From contig JAULSN010000005.1 of the NCBI GenBank assembly GCA_033439765.1, forward strand, positions 1 to 64,000: DNA of 64,000 bases, in the 5' to 3' direction. This DNA comes from Lasiosphaeria ovina (lineage: Eukaryota; Ascomycota; Sordariomycetes; Sordariales; Lasiosphaeriaceae). The notes beneath the pieces are model-generated. The model searched no databases. It was not told where the DNA came from and worked only from the letters and a program-made list of their open reading frames with translations. A program made the position numbers and the translations under genes. Position 1 is the first letter of the stretch, and the number at the start of each line of letters is the position of its first letter. Below, one piece after another: positions 33,701 to 43,900 of the stretch.

Positions 33701-36425
33701 GGTTCACGCGGTCGACAACCAGGGGCATGGACCATCCATCATATAAGGCGTGATGCATGCTGAGCACAAAGTGAGCATTTCCACCCTCCATGATCATGGC
33801 GTATCGCACCAGCGGCTTGCCGAGATCCATCTGCTCCTCGCGGTCTTTCTTGAGGTACTCTGCCAGCGAACCAGCCGAGCGCCAGACGACGGGCCCCTTG
33901 ACCAGAACCTGCATCAGCCCACGCTTTGATACCTGAACGATACGCGTGCGCATGATTGAGCTGTCGGCCGAAACGGCCTCAAAGGCTGTCTTCAGGCGCT
34001 TTGCTGACTCCATGTTGTCCATTTTCAGAACCCGCTGGGCGACATACGCCTCCCTGACTTTGGCTGAGAGAGCCATAAGTGCCTCTTGAAGTGGTGTGCA
34101 GGGGTAAACATCCTCGATGTCGGCCTCATCTACGCCACAGAGCCTGCTCGCCTCACTCCGCGCGTCCTCCGCATTCCAGTCAGTCTCGAGCAGTGAGAAT
34201 GGTGGAACTGGGTGCTGAAAATTCGAGCCCTCTTCAGACGAGGGTATCTTGGTGGCCACAACTGCCATGTCTCGCAGCACTGGGTACCGGAAAACATCGG
34301 CGACAGTTATCGCGATTCCTTCAGAACGTGCTAATGAGACGAGCTTCATAGCCCTAAGAGAATCGCCGCCCAGAGCAAAGAAGCTGTCCTGGGCGGAAAT
34401 TTCGACTCTATCTCCGAGCAACGCCTGCCAGACGCGGCACAGTGCACGCTCTGTGTCTGTCTCGGGATGTTTAGATCCCCCTTTTTTGTTCCTCCGGTTG
34501 CTGGCAGCTAGTTCCTCCCGAGTCAAAGTGGCCCCATGTTTACGTAGTTTCTTGCGGTCGATCTTTCCTGACACAAGGAATGGCATCTCGTGAAGAGGGA
34601 TGTAGGCGGCCGGTACCATGTACCGGGGAAGGTCGGAAGCAAGCGACTCGTCGATGTCGGCCAGGGCTTCTACCATTTCCGCCGAAAATGCCAAGGGCTC
34701 TGCGTCGACGTCGCTCGCCGCCTCTCTTGGGGAGCCGGAAGCAGAATTGGGGTCGCAAGCAAAGACGACCAGCGTTGGTTCACCACCAATCGGCTTGATA
34801 ACCTCGGCCGCGATCTTGACTCCGCCTGGGAGTCTGCTGCCCAAATGGTGTTCAATTTCAACCAGTTCGACACGTTGCCCCCGAAGCTTGACTTGAGCAT
34901 CCTTCCGCCCAACAAAAACGATGTCTCCAGACCCATCGGCGTCATAGCGGACGAGATCGCCTGTCTTATAGAGACGGCCGCGCCTGCCGGGAGTGGCGCC
35001 GTGCCCGGCCACAAGCCACGCAGGATCGTCGATGAAGACCTCAGCCGTCTTTTCTAGCTCGCCGAGATATCCCAAACCCACAACAGGGCCCTCTATCAGC
35101 AGCTCGCCCACTGCACCAACGGGAACTAGGCGCTCGGAATCTTGGGGATCTGCAATCCAACCAACGCCGCCAACGCCTTTGCCAATGTTGCCAGTAGTGA
35201 ACAGCTTCCTCTCGTCATCGCCTCTGCCGTGAGCGAATGTGTTGTTCACCGTGCAACCAACGGTGCACTCAGAGGGGCCATAAGCAATGATGACGCTAGT
35301 CTTTCCTTTGCTCCAAGCCGCCGCATCAGCTGCCGAGACAGCCTCGCCGCCCAGGCCGAGGACATCCAGCCCAGAAATGACCTTTGGATCGAGGACGCGT
35401 GCTACACTGGGTGTCATGTGCGCCATGTTCGCACCACTGGCCGCAATTGCGCCACCAAGGTCGTTCATGCGATCTGCGTCTGAAGGAATGCAGATTGTGC
35501 CTCCCATTGCAAGCGTGCATAGCATGCAGTCGATGCTCACATCAAATGCGTAGCTTGCAAACTCAAACACTCGCGATGTTGAGGTGTACCCCACCACGGC
35601 TGCTCGCGGGATCGCACCACTGGTGTAGTTGGAGTGTGAAACTACAACGCCCTTCGGTCGGCCGGTGCTTCCCGAGGTGAACTGGATATAGAGTGGTGTT
35701 GTCAAGGTCGGGATGAGCGGCAAGGATGCCGATGTGCCTTCGATTCCGTTGCTCAATGTGGTGAACAATTCGTCAGAAACGGTGACAACCTGGCCATCCT
35801 TCGGCACAATCTGTTGCGCCAAGTCAGACTGCCCTTGAGAAGCCACAATCAAGCTGCCGCCTGTTTGCTCAACCATCGCCTTCAATCTAGCTTCGGGTTG
35901 ACTGGTCGGGTCCGTGAGGGCAAAACCGCCGCCTGCCTTTATAACGGCCAGCAGGGCAACAATCGTCCAGCGGCTCTTCTCAAAACACAGGGGAACAATA
36001 GTTCCAACAACGATGCCTTGGGCGACTAAATAGAGAGCCAGCCGGGTTGACATCGATTCTACTTCGGCATACGTGAAACGGCCATCCCAAGAAGAAACGG
36101 CAACTTTCTCTGGTCTTGTCCCCGCTTGTTCGGAGATGATGTCGTGAATGCAGCGGTCGATGGTTGGCGGCAGCTCTGCGTTCCATTGCCAGATTTGGTC
36201 CGAGTCGCAGCCGAAGGGGTCGAAAAGGACCGCGATCGGTTTCTCGGGGGTCTTCGTAATGACGCCCAGGATCTCAACCAGCGCTTCCAATTTGCCGGGT
36301 GCTTGTCTCCCTGCCGAGGAGCCGTTCGTGTCATTCCGCAGAATTCTCAGGGTGAGATTCTGTCCGTCTCGTACGGCTTCTAGCCGGGACAGCCATGTCT
36401 GGTTTATGTCAATCCGGGCTGCCAT
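30780..36425 (-). CDS. sidD: Extracellular siderophore non-ribosomal peptide synthetase, NPS6/SidD type
   Basis: One uninterrupted frame of 1,881 residues from the ATG at 36425 (MAARIDI); an in-frame ATG at 36548 is less likely. Domain order is A-T-C-(degenerate A)-T-C. Adenylation core motifs: FTSGSTGRPKG (about 248), AYGPSECTVG, GRLYKTGDL and VSGKIDRKKL (about 620). First carrier site: FFALGGDSLRAMK (about 687). First condensation domain: intact HHALYDG (about 888). About 150 residues then retain only a scrap of an A domain (SLWIVDAADSQRLVPSGAVGELLIE is split over about 1,215-1,240). Second carrier: FFARGGDSITAMK (about 1,367), after which comes a Pro-Thr linker. Final condensation domain: SHAQYDE (about 1,595) instead of HHxxxDG. 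This architecture and length match synthetases that join acylated hydroxyornithine units into fusarinine or coprogen siderophores. Upstream ATCWGATAA sites indicate iron repression. Confidence 0.9.
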   Translation of the reverse strand: MAARIDINQTWLSRLEAVRDGQNLTLRILRNDTNGSSAGRQAPGKLEALVEILGVITKTPEKPIAVLFDPFGCDSDQIWQWNAELPPTIDRCIHDIISEQAGTRPEKVAVSSWDGRFTYAEVESMSTRLALYLVAQGIVVGTIVPLCFEKSRWTIVALLAVIKAGGGFALTDPTSQPEARLKAMVEQTGGSLIVASQGQSDLAQQIVPKDGQVVTVSDELFTTLSNGIEGTSASLPLIPTLTTPLYIQFTSGSTGRPKGVVVSHSNYTSGAIPRAAVVGYTSTSRVFEFASYAFDVSIDCMLCTLAMGGTICIPSDADRMNDLGGAIAASGANMAHMTPSVARVLDPKVISGLDVLGLGGEAVSAADAAAWSKGKTSVIIAYGPSECTVGCTVNNTFAHGRGDDERKLFTTGNIGKGVGGVGWIADPQDSERLVPVGAVGELLIEGPVVGLGYLGELEKTAEVFIDDPAWLVAGHGATPGRRGRLYKTGDLVRYDADGSGDIVFVGRKDAQVKLRGQRVELVEIEHHLGSRLPGGVKIAAEVIKPIGGEPTLVVFACDPNSASGSPREAASDVDAEPLAFSAEMVEALADIDESLASDLPRYMVPAAYIPLHEMPFLVSGKIDRKKLRKHGATLTREELAASNRRNKKGGSKHPETDTERALCRVWQALLGDRVEISAQDSFFALGGDSLRAMKLVSLARSEGIAITVADVFRYPVLRDMAVVATKIPSSEEGSNFQHPVPPFSLLETDWNAEDARSEASRLCGVDEADIEDVYPCTPLQEALMALSAKVREAYVAQRVLKMDNMESAKRLKTAFEAVSADSSIMRTRIVQVSKRGLMQVLVKGPVVWRSAGSLAEYLKKDREEQMDLGKPLVRYAMIMEGGNAHFVLSMHHALYDGWSMPLVVDRVNRSYQGLPLQQPAADFKDFIHYLNHSLDRAACDAYWRDQLAGATGVQFPRLPFEGYQTQADSLLELEVQLDDRRPPACTNATVTLATVIRAAWALVASQYCSGNHDMVFGETLTGRNAPIVGADEIEGPMITTVPVRVSIDHDATVEQYLQSIAEQMINQIPHEHAGLQHIRRLSDDALQACELRTGLVLHPAAGEVAVDENTPANGLVPAGDAEAAQEALKFNTYALMLVCALSTDGFLVMASFDSHTVDKDTVQRVLGQLRIVVLQLCDQDARQRRIGDVQCLTEADLHELQLLGSQVKMPSADSDTLEFEFADGFESLWIVDAADSQRLVPSGAVGELLIETRSQLPAPAVAVARPDWANRVDSEQLARQSRFYRTSRLARFDFSSADSPTFRVLPKTSQPKAAAAARNLTQPTATAPAVTATSAKQKTLRAIWARLLNVDEDTIYLGDSFFARGGDSITAMKLVSEARQQGMHITVALVFANRTLYDMAKVLQNAPTPTPTPTPKSTPATSGSSEAVATELAIVAGRAAEYQPMALFLSFFMGRFRDQLADKTWKISDVIPTRPLQEIAVRGTVELPRFSLRYELLHFNGMVDKTRLFTACQELVSRNEILRTVFVRVDGTCYGVVLDSLPIPVIEYEIDGDSTEEFASQLCRVDAQTRIPYGSSFVKWFFITNGNQCSLAFRLSHAQYDEICLPIFLNQLHQLYQDPKAVSPSFPFSAFVNHTLRDSIPRAIPYWRDLLAGSRGISVLLPGIPVTSRRHFAIHRSVNISARSRDVTVATLPSAAWALTLARRLHVSDVVFGEVASGRSVDIPGVPDANVIAGPCWQYVPTRVRFDSEPPIKTGHDLLAALQHQHMTTSSHDSMGLDEIVRQCTDWDPETTTWFDTVVHQDVAHVETLSFVGQTAKFETLYPYEEPLREWKIQAFHDGDTLTLEVVTYESWKDHAVKLLDDVVTSLEQLVQRPWDQLDVV

Positions 36426-37274
36426 TGACGGGAAGAAAAACCGGGTAACGCACCTGTCCTTCGTGATCCGGTTGGTGTTTCCGCGACGACAGTCGTGTGA
36501 CCTTCCCTTCATTAAAATAAAATGTCTTGCACTGATCTGAAGCAACACCAGTTTGTGTTGATCTGCTTAGGGCGTTCAATATTTCCGAGATGGGTTCGCT
36601 TTGTGTGCGGCTCAACTGCAAGCCCGACACGGAAAGGAGGAATTCGGAAGCCGCTCCGGCTCCGCCGGCAGTCCTTCGACCCCAAGATGCCTGCTCTATC
36701 CGGTCGTCGTCGCTCCTGCCCCTCTGCTCAAGAACTATGCAGGCCAGAAGTAGTGAATTTTGCAGGTTGGCATCAATGCTGCCATCGGTCGAAGTCGCGT
36801 CGACGGCGAGGCACGGGGCCGGTATGGTTGCTGTCGCCACCTCTATGATTGAATTTGCCGCAGTGCGGCGGGAGCCATTCCCGACACCACCGTAAGGGGG
36901 TGCGTCCCGCGCGAGATGCATCCTGCGGTCGCGTGGAGCTGGTTCCGAAGCCTGTGCCGCTTGATTCCGCCCGCAAGTGTGCCTGGATATGCCGTTGTCG
37001 TATTGGATGGATGGTGAGGGTGGAGGACGGGTCAACGCATACGGCATCAAGTGGGCGCCCCAGGATTGGCTGAAAAGAGTTCTGTGCACAGCTGCGTGTC
37101 TCTGGTTTTCCGTGGGTAAAGAGGTAGATATCTGCCCCTCACCTTTTGCATGCATGGTTAAAGGAGAAAAGCGAGACTTCGCGATTCTTTCTACTCCAGG
37201 GAATCATCACACCAACCCTGGACTGAGGGCAAGCTAACCAAGCCCAGACGAACCATTCGCACCCACTCCTGATC

Positions 37275-37310
37275 CGACCATAATGGCCACCCCGACCATA
37301 ATGGCCACCC
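37275..37310. repeat. Perfect 18-bp tandem direct repeat
   Basis: CGACCATAATGGCCACCC occurs twice in tandem. Each copy contains the near-palindrome CCATAATGG. It lies about 0.85 kb upstream of the synthetase start. Confidence 0.7.
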
Positions 37311-37823
37311 CCACTCCGTTCATCGGAAGTGGGACTCGCTTGAGGGCCTGCGTGTCTGAGACCATGGGTGCTGCTTCCCAAGGTCGGTCAAGGGCATCCA
37401 TGTGAAGCCACCATCTGGAGGATTGCCCCGATTCGGTTAGGGCAGAGGATGGCGACATGCCGCGGTCAACGAGGAAGTTCTGCTTCCCTCTTGCCTGTTA
37501 CGGATCCATCACGGGAGCCAAGAACTGAAGGCAGGGATCAAGAATGTGTGCGATGACTACTACCAATACTGGTTTAGTGGTTCGCCCCGCCCAATGACCT
37601 GCAGCCATCTGCCAGAACAAGCTGGAAGGCTGGACAATGCAGTCGCAGGGTTTGATGGGAGGGCGCGCGTCGATGCTGGAGAACCATCCATCTTTGGCGC
37701 TCTAGAAAGGTACGGGGCGCGGTTTGGGCAGGCGAACCAGGTTGGCGCTTGCTCCATGTGATGAAGTGGGCAACCAACCAGCCGGCAACCGGAAGTGGAG
37801 AGACGGTTGAACAGGGGGTGCGG

Positions 37824-37832
37824 ATCTGATAA
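37824..37832 (+). promoter_or_regulatory. Iron-responsive GATA-factor site (ATCTGATAA)
   Basis: Exact match to the ATCWGATAA consensus known for SreA/Sre1/Fep1-type repressors. It is 574 bp upstream of the GNAT start and about 1.4 kb upstream of the synthetase start. Confidence 0.65.
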
Positions 37833-38405
37833 CCTTAATGGGCCAATTGCCGGTGGGGCTTGTGGGGGCTGCAATAGGGATCTGCCCGTCACGTTGTTTG
37901 GCTTTTCTTTTTTTCTTGTCCATCCCCCTTCCGGCACCTCCGGCTTCGGGACACGGGAAGGAGGGGTTGGTGGAGAGAGGAACAGGACCCGCATGGGAAA
38001 CGTTGCGACAGTGCGGTGTTTTGTCAAAATGAAACACCACGAATGCGTCATCTAGGATGTAATATGGACACATACTGGTGATCGGCATTGCTGATGCCTC
38101 GTTAATCCTCTAGATCTATGTGATCGCTGGGTGTGCGCGTACTGTACAGTTCCCGCGCGATATTTCTATTATATTTTATGGGAACTGGCTTGAAGAGGAA
38201 GCTCGTGTAAATTGCTTTGAAAAGTGTCAGTGTCCTAGGTGGCTACTGTGATGTTTACTTGTAAAGTAACCCGCTCGCCATTGTGAATACGCATTTTCCG
38301 GTCTCAATCCATCATCTCTCGGCCGTTTTCAGACTCGTATCCATTTTGCCATCCCAAGCTAAAGACAGAAGATACGAGAAATTCGTTACAAATTCTTCAT
38401 TCAAA

Positions 38406-39308
38406 ATGCCGTTCGCCGTCCTCCCCGCCCTGATTCCGGACATCCAGGCCGTGTACGACGTTTACTTTGAAGCCTTCGCTGCAGACCCCGATGGCCACGG
38501 GCTCCTCGACATTCTGTTCCCGAGCGGCTTCACTTCGGCAGAGTTCCGCACCGCGCACGCCGACGCCACGCTGGCATGGTGGCACCGTGCCGACAACGAC
38601 ACTCCACAATACACGTTCAAGTGCGTCGACACGGCATCAGGCGACATCGTCGGCATGGCCATCGCGTACCTCTACACCACCCCGCGCAGGGACGCCGAGC
38701 CGTTCAAGGCCGAGTGGCTGGAGGGCGGTCAGCGGGACAAGGCCGAGCGACTGCTGGCGCCGCTGTGCGAGACCAGGGAGCGACTGTGGAAGGGGAAGGC
38801 TTATATATGTGGGTCATATTTCATATTCATTTTTGCTCTTGTCATTGTAATCAATGTTGTAGTCGCTGACATGATGACCAAAAAAAAAGACATCGAGGTA
38901 TGTGCTGTGCATCCCAAGCACCAAGGCCGCGGCGCTGGCACGGCGCTCGTGCAGGCCCTTACGAGCCTCGGCGACAGCTGCAACCTGCCCGTCTACCTCG
39001 AGTCGTCGCGCACGGCCGAAGGCCTGTACACCAAGTCGGGGTTCCGCCGGATTCCACCCGCCGAGGCACGCGTCGTGCACCCGGCGGCCGTGCTGGATAG
39101 CAGCGTTGACGTCGAGGTGCCTCTCATGGTGAGGCTGCCTGGGACCGGCACTACAAGTTACACCGCAGCCGGTTTTATTACGACAGCAGAAGACGAGGCG
39201 TCCTCGGTCCCGCGGCTCCTGTCGGAAAATACGGCCGCCTTGGCGGGTGTCGTCGCCATGACGCTGGCTGCCATAGCGTACCGGGGTCTCAAAGTACTAC
39301 AGCTATAG
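38406..39308 (+). CDS. GNAT-family N-acyltransferase with hydrophobic C-terminal tail
   Basis: Exons 38406-38808 and 38890-39308 give 273 residues. The 81-bp GT-AG intron joins KAYIY to IEVCAVHPKHQGRGAG, which restores the beta-4 strand and the acetyl-CoA pyrophosphate loop (Q/RxxGxG/A, here QGRGAG, about residue 148). Strand and loop wording (YTFKCVDTASGDIVG, YLESSRTAEGLYTKSGF) fits fungal GNAT proteins. The last 25 residues are hydrophobic (about 248-270), suggesting tail anchoring. The intron length is a multiple of three and contains no stop, so the unspliced message would still be translatable. It lies between the siderophore synthetase and an ABC transporter and shares their GATA-type sites. 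It is not clearly SidF or SidL, so a role in siderophore acylation is inference only. Confidence 0.8.
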   Translation: MPFAVLPALIPDIQAVYDVYFEAFAADPDGHGLLDILFPSGFTSAEFRTAHADATLAWWHRADNDTPQYTFKCVDTASGDIVGMAIAYLYTTPRRDAEPFKAEWLEGGQRDKAERLLAPLCETRERLWKGKAYICGSYFIFIFALVIVINVVVADMMTKKKDIEVCAVHPKHQGRGAGTALVQALTSLGDSCNLPVYLESSRTAEGLYTKSGFRRIPPAEARVVHPAAVLDSSVDVEVPLMVRLPGTGTTSYTAAGFITTAEDEASSVPRLLSENTAALAGVVAMTLAAIAYRGLKVLQL

Positions 39309-39641
39309 ACTTCCTAGATCAACAAAAATATAGCAAAAAACATGACAAGCTCGTGCGGGAGATGAAAGGATGGCGGGTTAGGTTTCACAGGGGTCATGGG
39401 TGGTGAAAAGGGAGTTCTCCGCACAACGGAGAAACTAAGGGTTAAAAAGGGACCGAACAAATCTACTACGGCATCGTACGCATATAAAGACGAATTCAAG
39501 GAATGAGTAAATTAGTCTCTGAATTGCACGGGAAAGGCATGCAAACTTGGTGCGGGGAGTCGCGGCCGAGAGTCGGCGGTTGCGTTCGTGTTCGCGTATT
39601 CTAACGTCCCATTGGACGATTCTAGCCGGCACGCAGAGATT

Positions 39642-39660
39642 TTATCAGATCATCAGATAA
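39642..39660. promoter_or_regulatory. Palindromic pair of iron-responsive GATA sites
   Basis: TTATCAGAT-C-ATCAGATAA: two ATCAGATAA-type sites in inverted order separated by one base, a 19-bp near-perfect palindrome. It is 334 bp after the GNAT stop and 1.27 kb before the ABC transporter start. Confidence 0.65.
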
Positions 39661-40208
39661 TGCATGACGGGCGTCTGGACAACGGCTAGTAGGGGGTCGA
39701 ATCCCGGCATACGTTCGGGATGTGTTGCCCGTACGTAATCGCCCGCCCGCCAGTGAAATACACTAGACAGACAGTGGGACGTCAAGCACGAACTAGCTAG
39801 GATCGGGTGGGCGAATTGTGGGGATGCCGTTAATGGTAACACAACGAGCTCGTTTCCTAGCTTGGGAGCTCTCCGAGGTGCAAATGTGTGTGTGCCAGCG
39901 TGTCTGGGCGTGGGTGTGGGCGTGCCTGCGGATGCAACGCAGTAACGCGCTAATGCCTTCAGACCCTGATTAGAGAATGCGAGACGGCACACAGAGAACC
40001 ACGTGGATGATATTAAAACCGGGTTGAGTCAATCTTCTGTACTGGAAAAGAAGTCGGGTCGGGTGTAGAGATGGAGGCAAACTGGCCACGAAAGGGGTCA
40101 AAGCGATGCCGCGATGCGGTATCGGGAAGATGACCCCAACGACAATCCCCAGGATTCCCGACTCAGTCGTGCCCGGGGTGGATAACACGCCATCAGGCGC
40201 CAAGTCTG

Positions 40209-40217
40209 ATCTGATAA
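40209..40217 (+). promoter_or_regulatory. Iron-responsive GATA-factor site (ATCTGATAA)
   Basis: Exact consensus match, preceded by an overlapping TCTGAT half-repeat; 710 bp before the ABC transporter ATG. Confidence 0.6.
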
Positions 40218-40516
40218 CTTTAAACCGGTAACCCTCCAAACCTGTTGTCGCCAGCTTCCATCCAGAATGGCGACATGCTCGAGACTGCCTCACGGGGTGC
40301 TGGCCGTCGTCACGAGAAAATGGCGAACAGAAGGGTGGCCCGGATTTGCCAAAGAAGATGTATCTCCGCTGTGGACCGAGGGATTAATCAGTTGGATGAA
40401 AATTGCAAATGGAGAGGGAATCCTGGATGGGTGACATCGCGCTGCAGCGTGCTCCATAGGGAGGTCTTGGGGCCGTCCATGGCGGGGCTTTCGGAGGGGC
40501 ATCAGATGAGAATTTT

Positions 40517-40525
40517 TTATCAGAT
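40517..40525 (-). promoter_or_regulatory. Iron-responsive GATA-factor site
   Basis: TTATCAGAT on the plus strand (ATCTGATAA on the minus), about 400 bp before the ABC transporter ATG and 24 bp from a second copy. Confidence 0.65.
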
Positions 40526-40548
40526 CCGACCCCTGTCGTCCCTTTTCG

Positions 40549-40557
40549 TTATCAGAT
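40549..40557 (-). promoter_or_regulatory. Iron-responsive GATA-factor site
   Basis: Second TTATCAGAT in the same orientation, 370 bp before the ABC transporter ATG. The 32-bp start-to-start spacing is about three helical turns. Confidence 0.65.
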
Positions 40558-40926
40558 CCGTCCTCGCCAAGCCCGGCATCGGGCATCGCCAGTCGCCAAG
40601 GCACTGAGCTTCCCGGTGACTAATAGTATGGCGAAATTTGGAGCCGACCGGCGCAGGCAAATCAGAGCGATATGGGGCATAATGTACTGTCGCCCGGGAA
40701 GAAATCGTAGGTACATCTTTCAGTCCTCTCAAGCAAACACGCCACTCGCGCCTTTCTCGTCGGGTGTTTCCAGCCCGCAGCCGAGATCGAGTCGGACGGG
40801 GACTGCTTACCTAAGTGTGTATTGCATCGTGCCTGCTGCCATTACCTGCAGGTCAAGTCAATCGTCCTGGCGCCTGCCGTGCCTGGAATTTGAGCCTTGA
40901 GGGAGCTGCAATCCGAGCTAGCAACA

Positions 40927-43900
40927 ATGGCAGTCGAATCTCTTGGAGAGAAGCGGCCCTCGAGTGCGGCGAGCACGGGCTTGGCGACACAAGCACCAGA
41001 ACAAGAAACGGCAAGTCGATGTCAATCAACATTACCGGCAACATCGCCGGCGAAGTCAGAGGCGCAACACAAGCCAAACGCACCCGTCAGTACCCAGCGC
41101 AGCTGTTGTTCCTTTTAATTTCCGAATAGCGAGCGCGCAGTCTTGTCCAGAACTCGAGGCCCCTTGCTGACACAGCCTTGCGCTTCCCACAGTTCTACGC
41201 GTCCCTCTTCTCGTACCTGCGCATCTTCACCGCTGTCAATCCGACATGGGTGGACTACTTACTTCTCTTCACGGGAACCGTGGCGGCCGCTGCGGCCGGT
41301 GTGCCGTTCCCGCTAATGGGCATTCTGTTCGGCGAGCTGGTCGACGACATGAACGGTGCGACGTGTGCTGTTGATGCCGAAGCCGATCCATATGCCTTCA
41401 AGGGCGTCATCAACGACAAGGTTCTGCAGCTCGTCTACATTGCCATCGCCGCCTTCGTCGTCATCTACGTCTACATCTTGTCGTGGAGCCTGGTCAGCCA
41501 GCGCCTCGCCCAGCGCCTCCGTGCACGCTATGTCGCTGCTCTGCTGCGGCAGCCGCCCGCATTCTTCGATGCCCGCCTGGCCGCCGGCGAGGTCAGCAGC
41601 CGGCTGCACGGCGACATGACAGCCGTGCAGACTGGCACCTCGGAGAAAGTCGGCATCTTGATCGCCAGCATCAGCTTCTTCATCACTGCCTATGTTGTTG
41701 CCTTCATCAAGCAGCCGCGCCTGGCCGGTATGCTTATTTCCCTCGTCCCCGCCTTCTTGCTCATGGCCATGATCGGTGGCTTCTTTCTCAACAAGTACCT
41801 CCAGAGGTCGTCCGAAGCCACCTCTCGGGCCTCGTCAGTTGCCTCTGAGGCTCTCTCCCATATCACCGTCGTACAGGCTTTCAGCGCGGGCCCGAGACTC
41901 GAGGCCAAGTTTGCCAGCCATGTTGCCACAGCCCGTTCCGCGGGAATCCGGAAAAGCATCGCATCGGCTGCTCAGGCGGGCTTTCTATATTTCATTGCCT
42001 ACTCGGCCAACGCGCTTGCTTTCTGGCAGGGCAGTATCATGGTTGTTGATACCATGATGGGCCGCGGCAATGACTCGGTTGGCCAGATCTACACTGTCGT
42101 ATTTCTGCTCGTCGACGGTAAGCCTTCCTCGAACGTTGTGGCCAGCCCTTGGATGACGATTCTGACTCGTCGATCTAGCATGTGTGGTACTTGGCAGCAT
42201 TGCGCCCTTGTTGCCCCTGTTGAGCGGCGCTTCGGCCGCCTTCCAGCGGCTGATCGACGACATTGACACTCCCTCGGCCATCGACGGCACCTCAGATGAA
42301 GGTACCGTGCTACCGTTTGACACGCCAGGCGCAATTGAGTTCCAAAATGTCTCGTTCTCATATCCTTCACGCCCTGAACAAACTGTGCTCCGCAACGTCA
42401 ATTTGACATTCCCGGCTGGGAAGTACACTGCCATTGTTGGGCTCTCCGGAAGCGGGAAGTCAACCATTGCATCGCTCGTGGCCCGTCTCCAGGATCCTAC
42501 TGAGGGTACCATTACCCTCGATGGCTGCGATATCCGCGAACTCAATGTCCGCGGCCTCCGCAGCTTCATCAGCCTCGTCCAGCAAGAGCCATCGCTGCTT
42601 GACCGATCCATCCTCGAAAACATTGCTCTTGGTCTCATCAACTCACCCAAGCCGGAACACCAGCATCTCAAGGAGACCCTGCATGGGCACCAGCTTACTG
42701 AGCTGGCGGAAAAGGGCAAAGATGCCATCACGCCTTCGGTGGCTAACAGTTTTGGCCCCCTCATCGCCGAGATCGTCCGACTCGCTCAAGACGCCGCCGA
42801 TCAGGCCGATGCAGCTGTCTTTGTTGAGCGCCTTGAAAGGGGTTATGGAACTTCTGCAGGCCCCAGCGGTTCGCTGGTCAGTGGCGGACAGCGCCAGCGC
42901 GTTGCCCTGGCGAGAGCCATGATCCGCGACCCCAAGATTCTCGTTTTGGACGAAGCCACCTCTGCCCTGGATTCGGCAAGCGAACAGCGCATCAAGGAGG
43001 CAGTCGAACGAGCAGCAAAACACCGAACCGTCATCTCAATTGCGCACCGCCTGTCAACGATCCGAAATGCCGACAACATCATCGTGCTCGAGGCCGGCCA
43101 AGTCGTCGAGCAAGGCACCTACGAGGAGCTCATGGCCCGCGAAGGCGGTGCTTTTGCCCGCATGGCCAACCTGCAGTCTGTAGGCACAGCTGGCCAGGGC
43201 GAGAGCGGTTCTCGTTCATCCGTATCGGGAGACTCCATTGAAGCCTCTTCGTTGAAAGGCGAGGTGCTTCTGACAGAAAAGCCCGAAGCTGCAGGCGCCG
43301 TGACTCTCAAGAAGATGGCCAGCAAGTCGGAAGACAAAACGAAAGGCGATGAGAACCTGGATCAGCCGAGACCCTGGGGAACAGTGCTTAAAGGAATGGC
43401 CCAGCTGGTCCGCCCTTCGCTTGGGTGGCTGGTGCTTGCCGTCATTGCGGCTGTCATCGTAGGCGGCACATTTTCGGGCTCAGGTCTGATATTTGGGTTC
43501 ACCGTGGGCGGTCTCAACCCGTGCCAAAACAGCGCTGACCGCATCTTGTATCTCGGCAAGTTCTTTGGCGGCCTCCTCTTCATGTTGGCCATCATCGAGC
43601 TCGTAGCCAACTTTTTTGCATGGTCGTGCTTCGGACTCTTGGCAGAGAGGCTGCTGTACTCGGTACGAGTCTTATCGTTCCGCTCTCTACTCGAACAGGG
43701 CGTGCAGTGGCACCAGTCTGAAGGTCGCAGCCCGTCGAAGCTGCTGGCCATTATCACAAAAGACAGCGCGGCTATTGGAGCCTTTGGCGGCTCGACCATC
43801 GGCACCGTCTTTTCCATCATCGTCAACTTCATCATCGCCATTATTCTGTCTCACATTATCGCTTGGAAGATTGCCATAGTGTGCTTGGTAACGATCCCCA

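Larger units (their letters stand above)
36426..38405. other. Divergent intergenic region between siderophore synthetase and GNAT genes
   Basis: About 2 kb acting as the likely promoter space for both genes. It holds one ATCTGATAA site (37824), CCAAT-type pentamers, and an 18-bp direct repeat (37275-37310). Open frames inside are short and on both strands, with no domain. Confidence 0.55.
39309..40926. other. Intergenic region upstream of the ABC transporter, rich in iron-GATA sites
   Basis: About 1.6 kb with five ATCWGATAA sites: a back-to-back pair at 39642-39660, one at 40209 and two at 40517 and 40549. An isolated ATCAGAT half is at 40501. No gene was supported. Confidence 0.6.

Noticed and set aside
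36426..36548. Upstream ATG for the siderophore synthetase at 36548
   Set aside because: The extra 41 residues are basic and unlike the family N-terminus; the start at 36425 gives MAARIDI, closer to expectation.
39688..39704. Possible tRNA box B (GGGTCGAATCCCGG)
   Set aside because: The T loop lacks the invariant TTCGA start and no acceptor or D arm can be drawn upstream.
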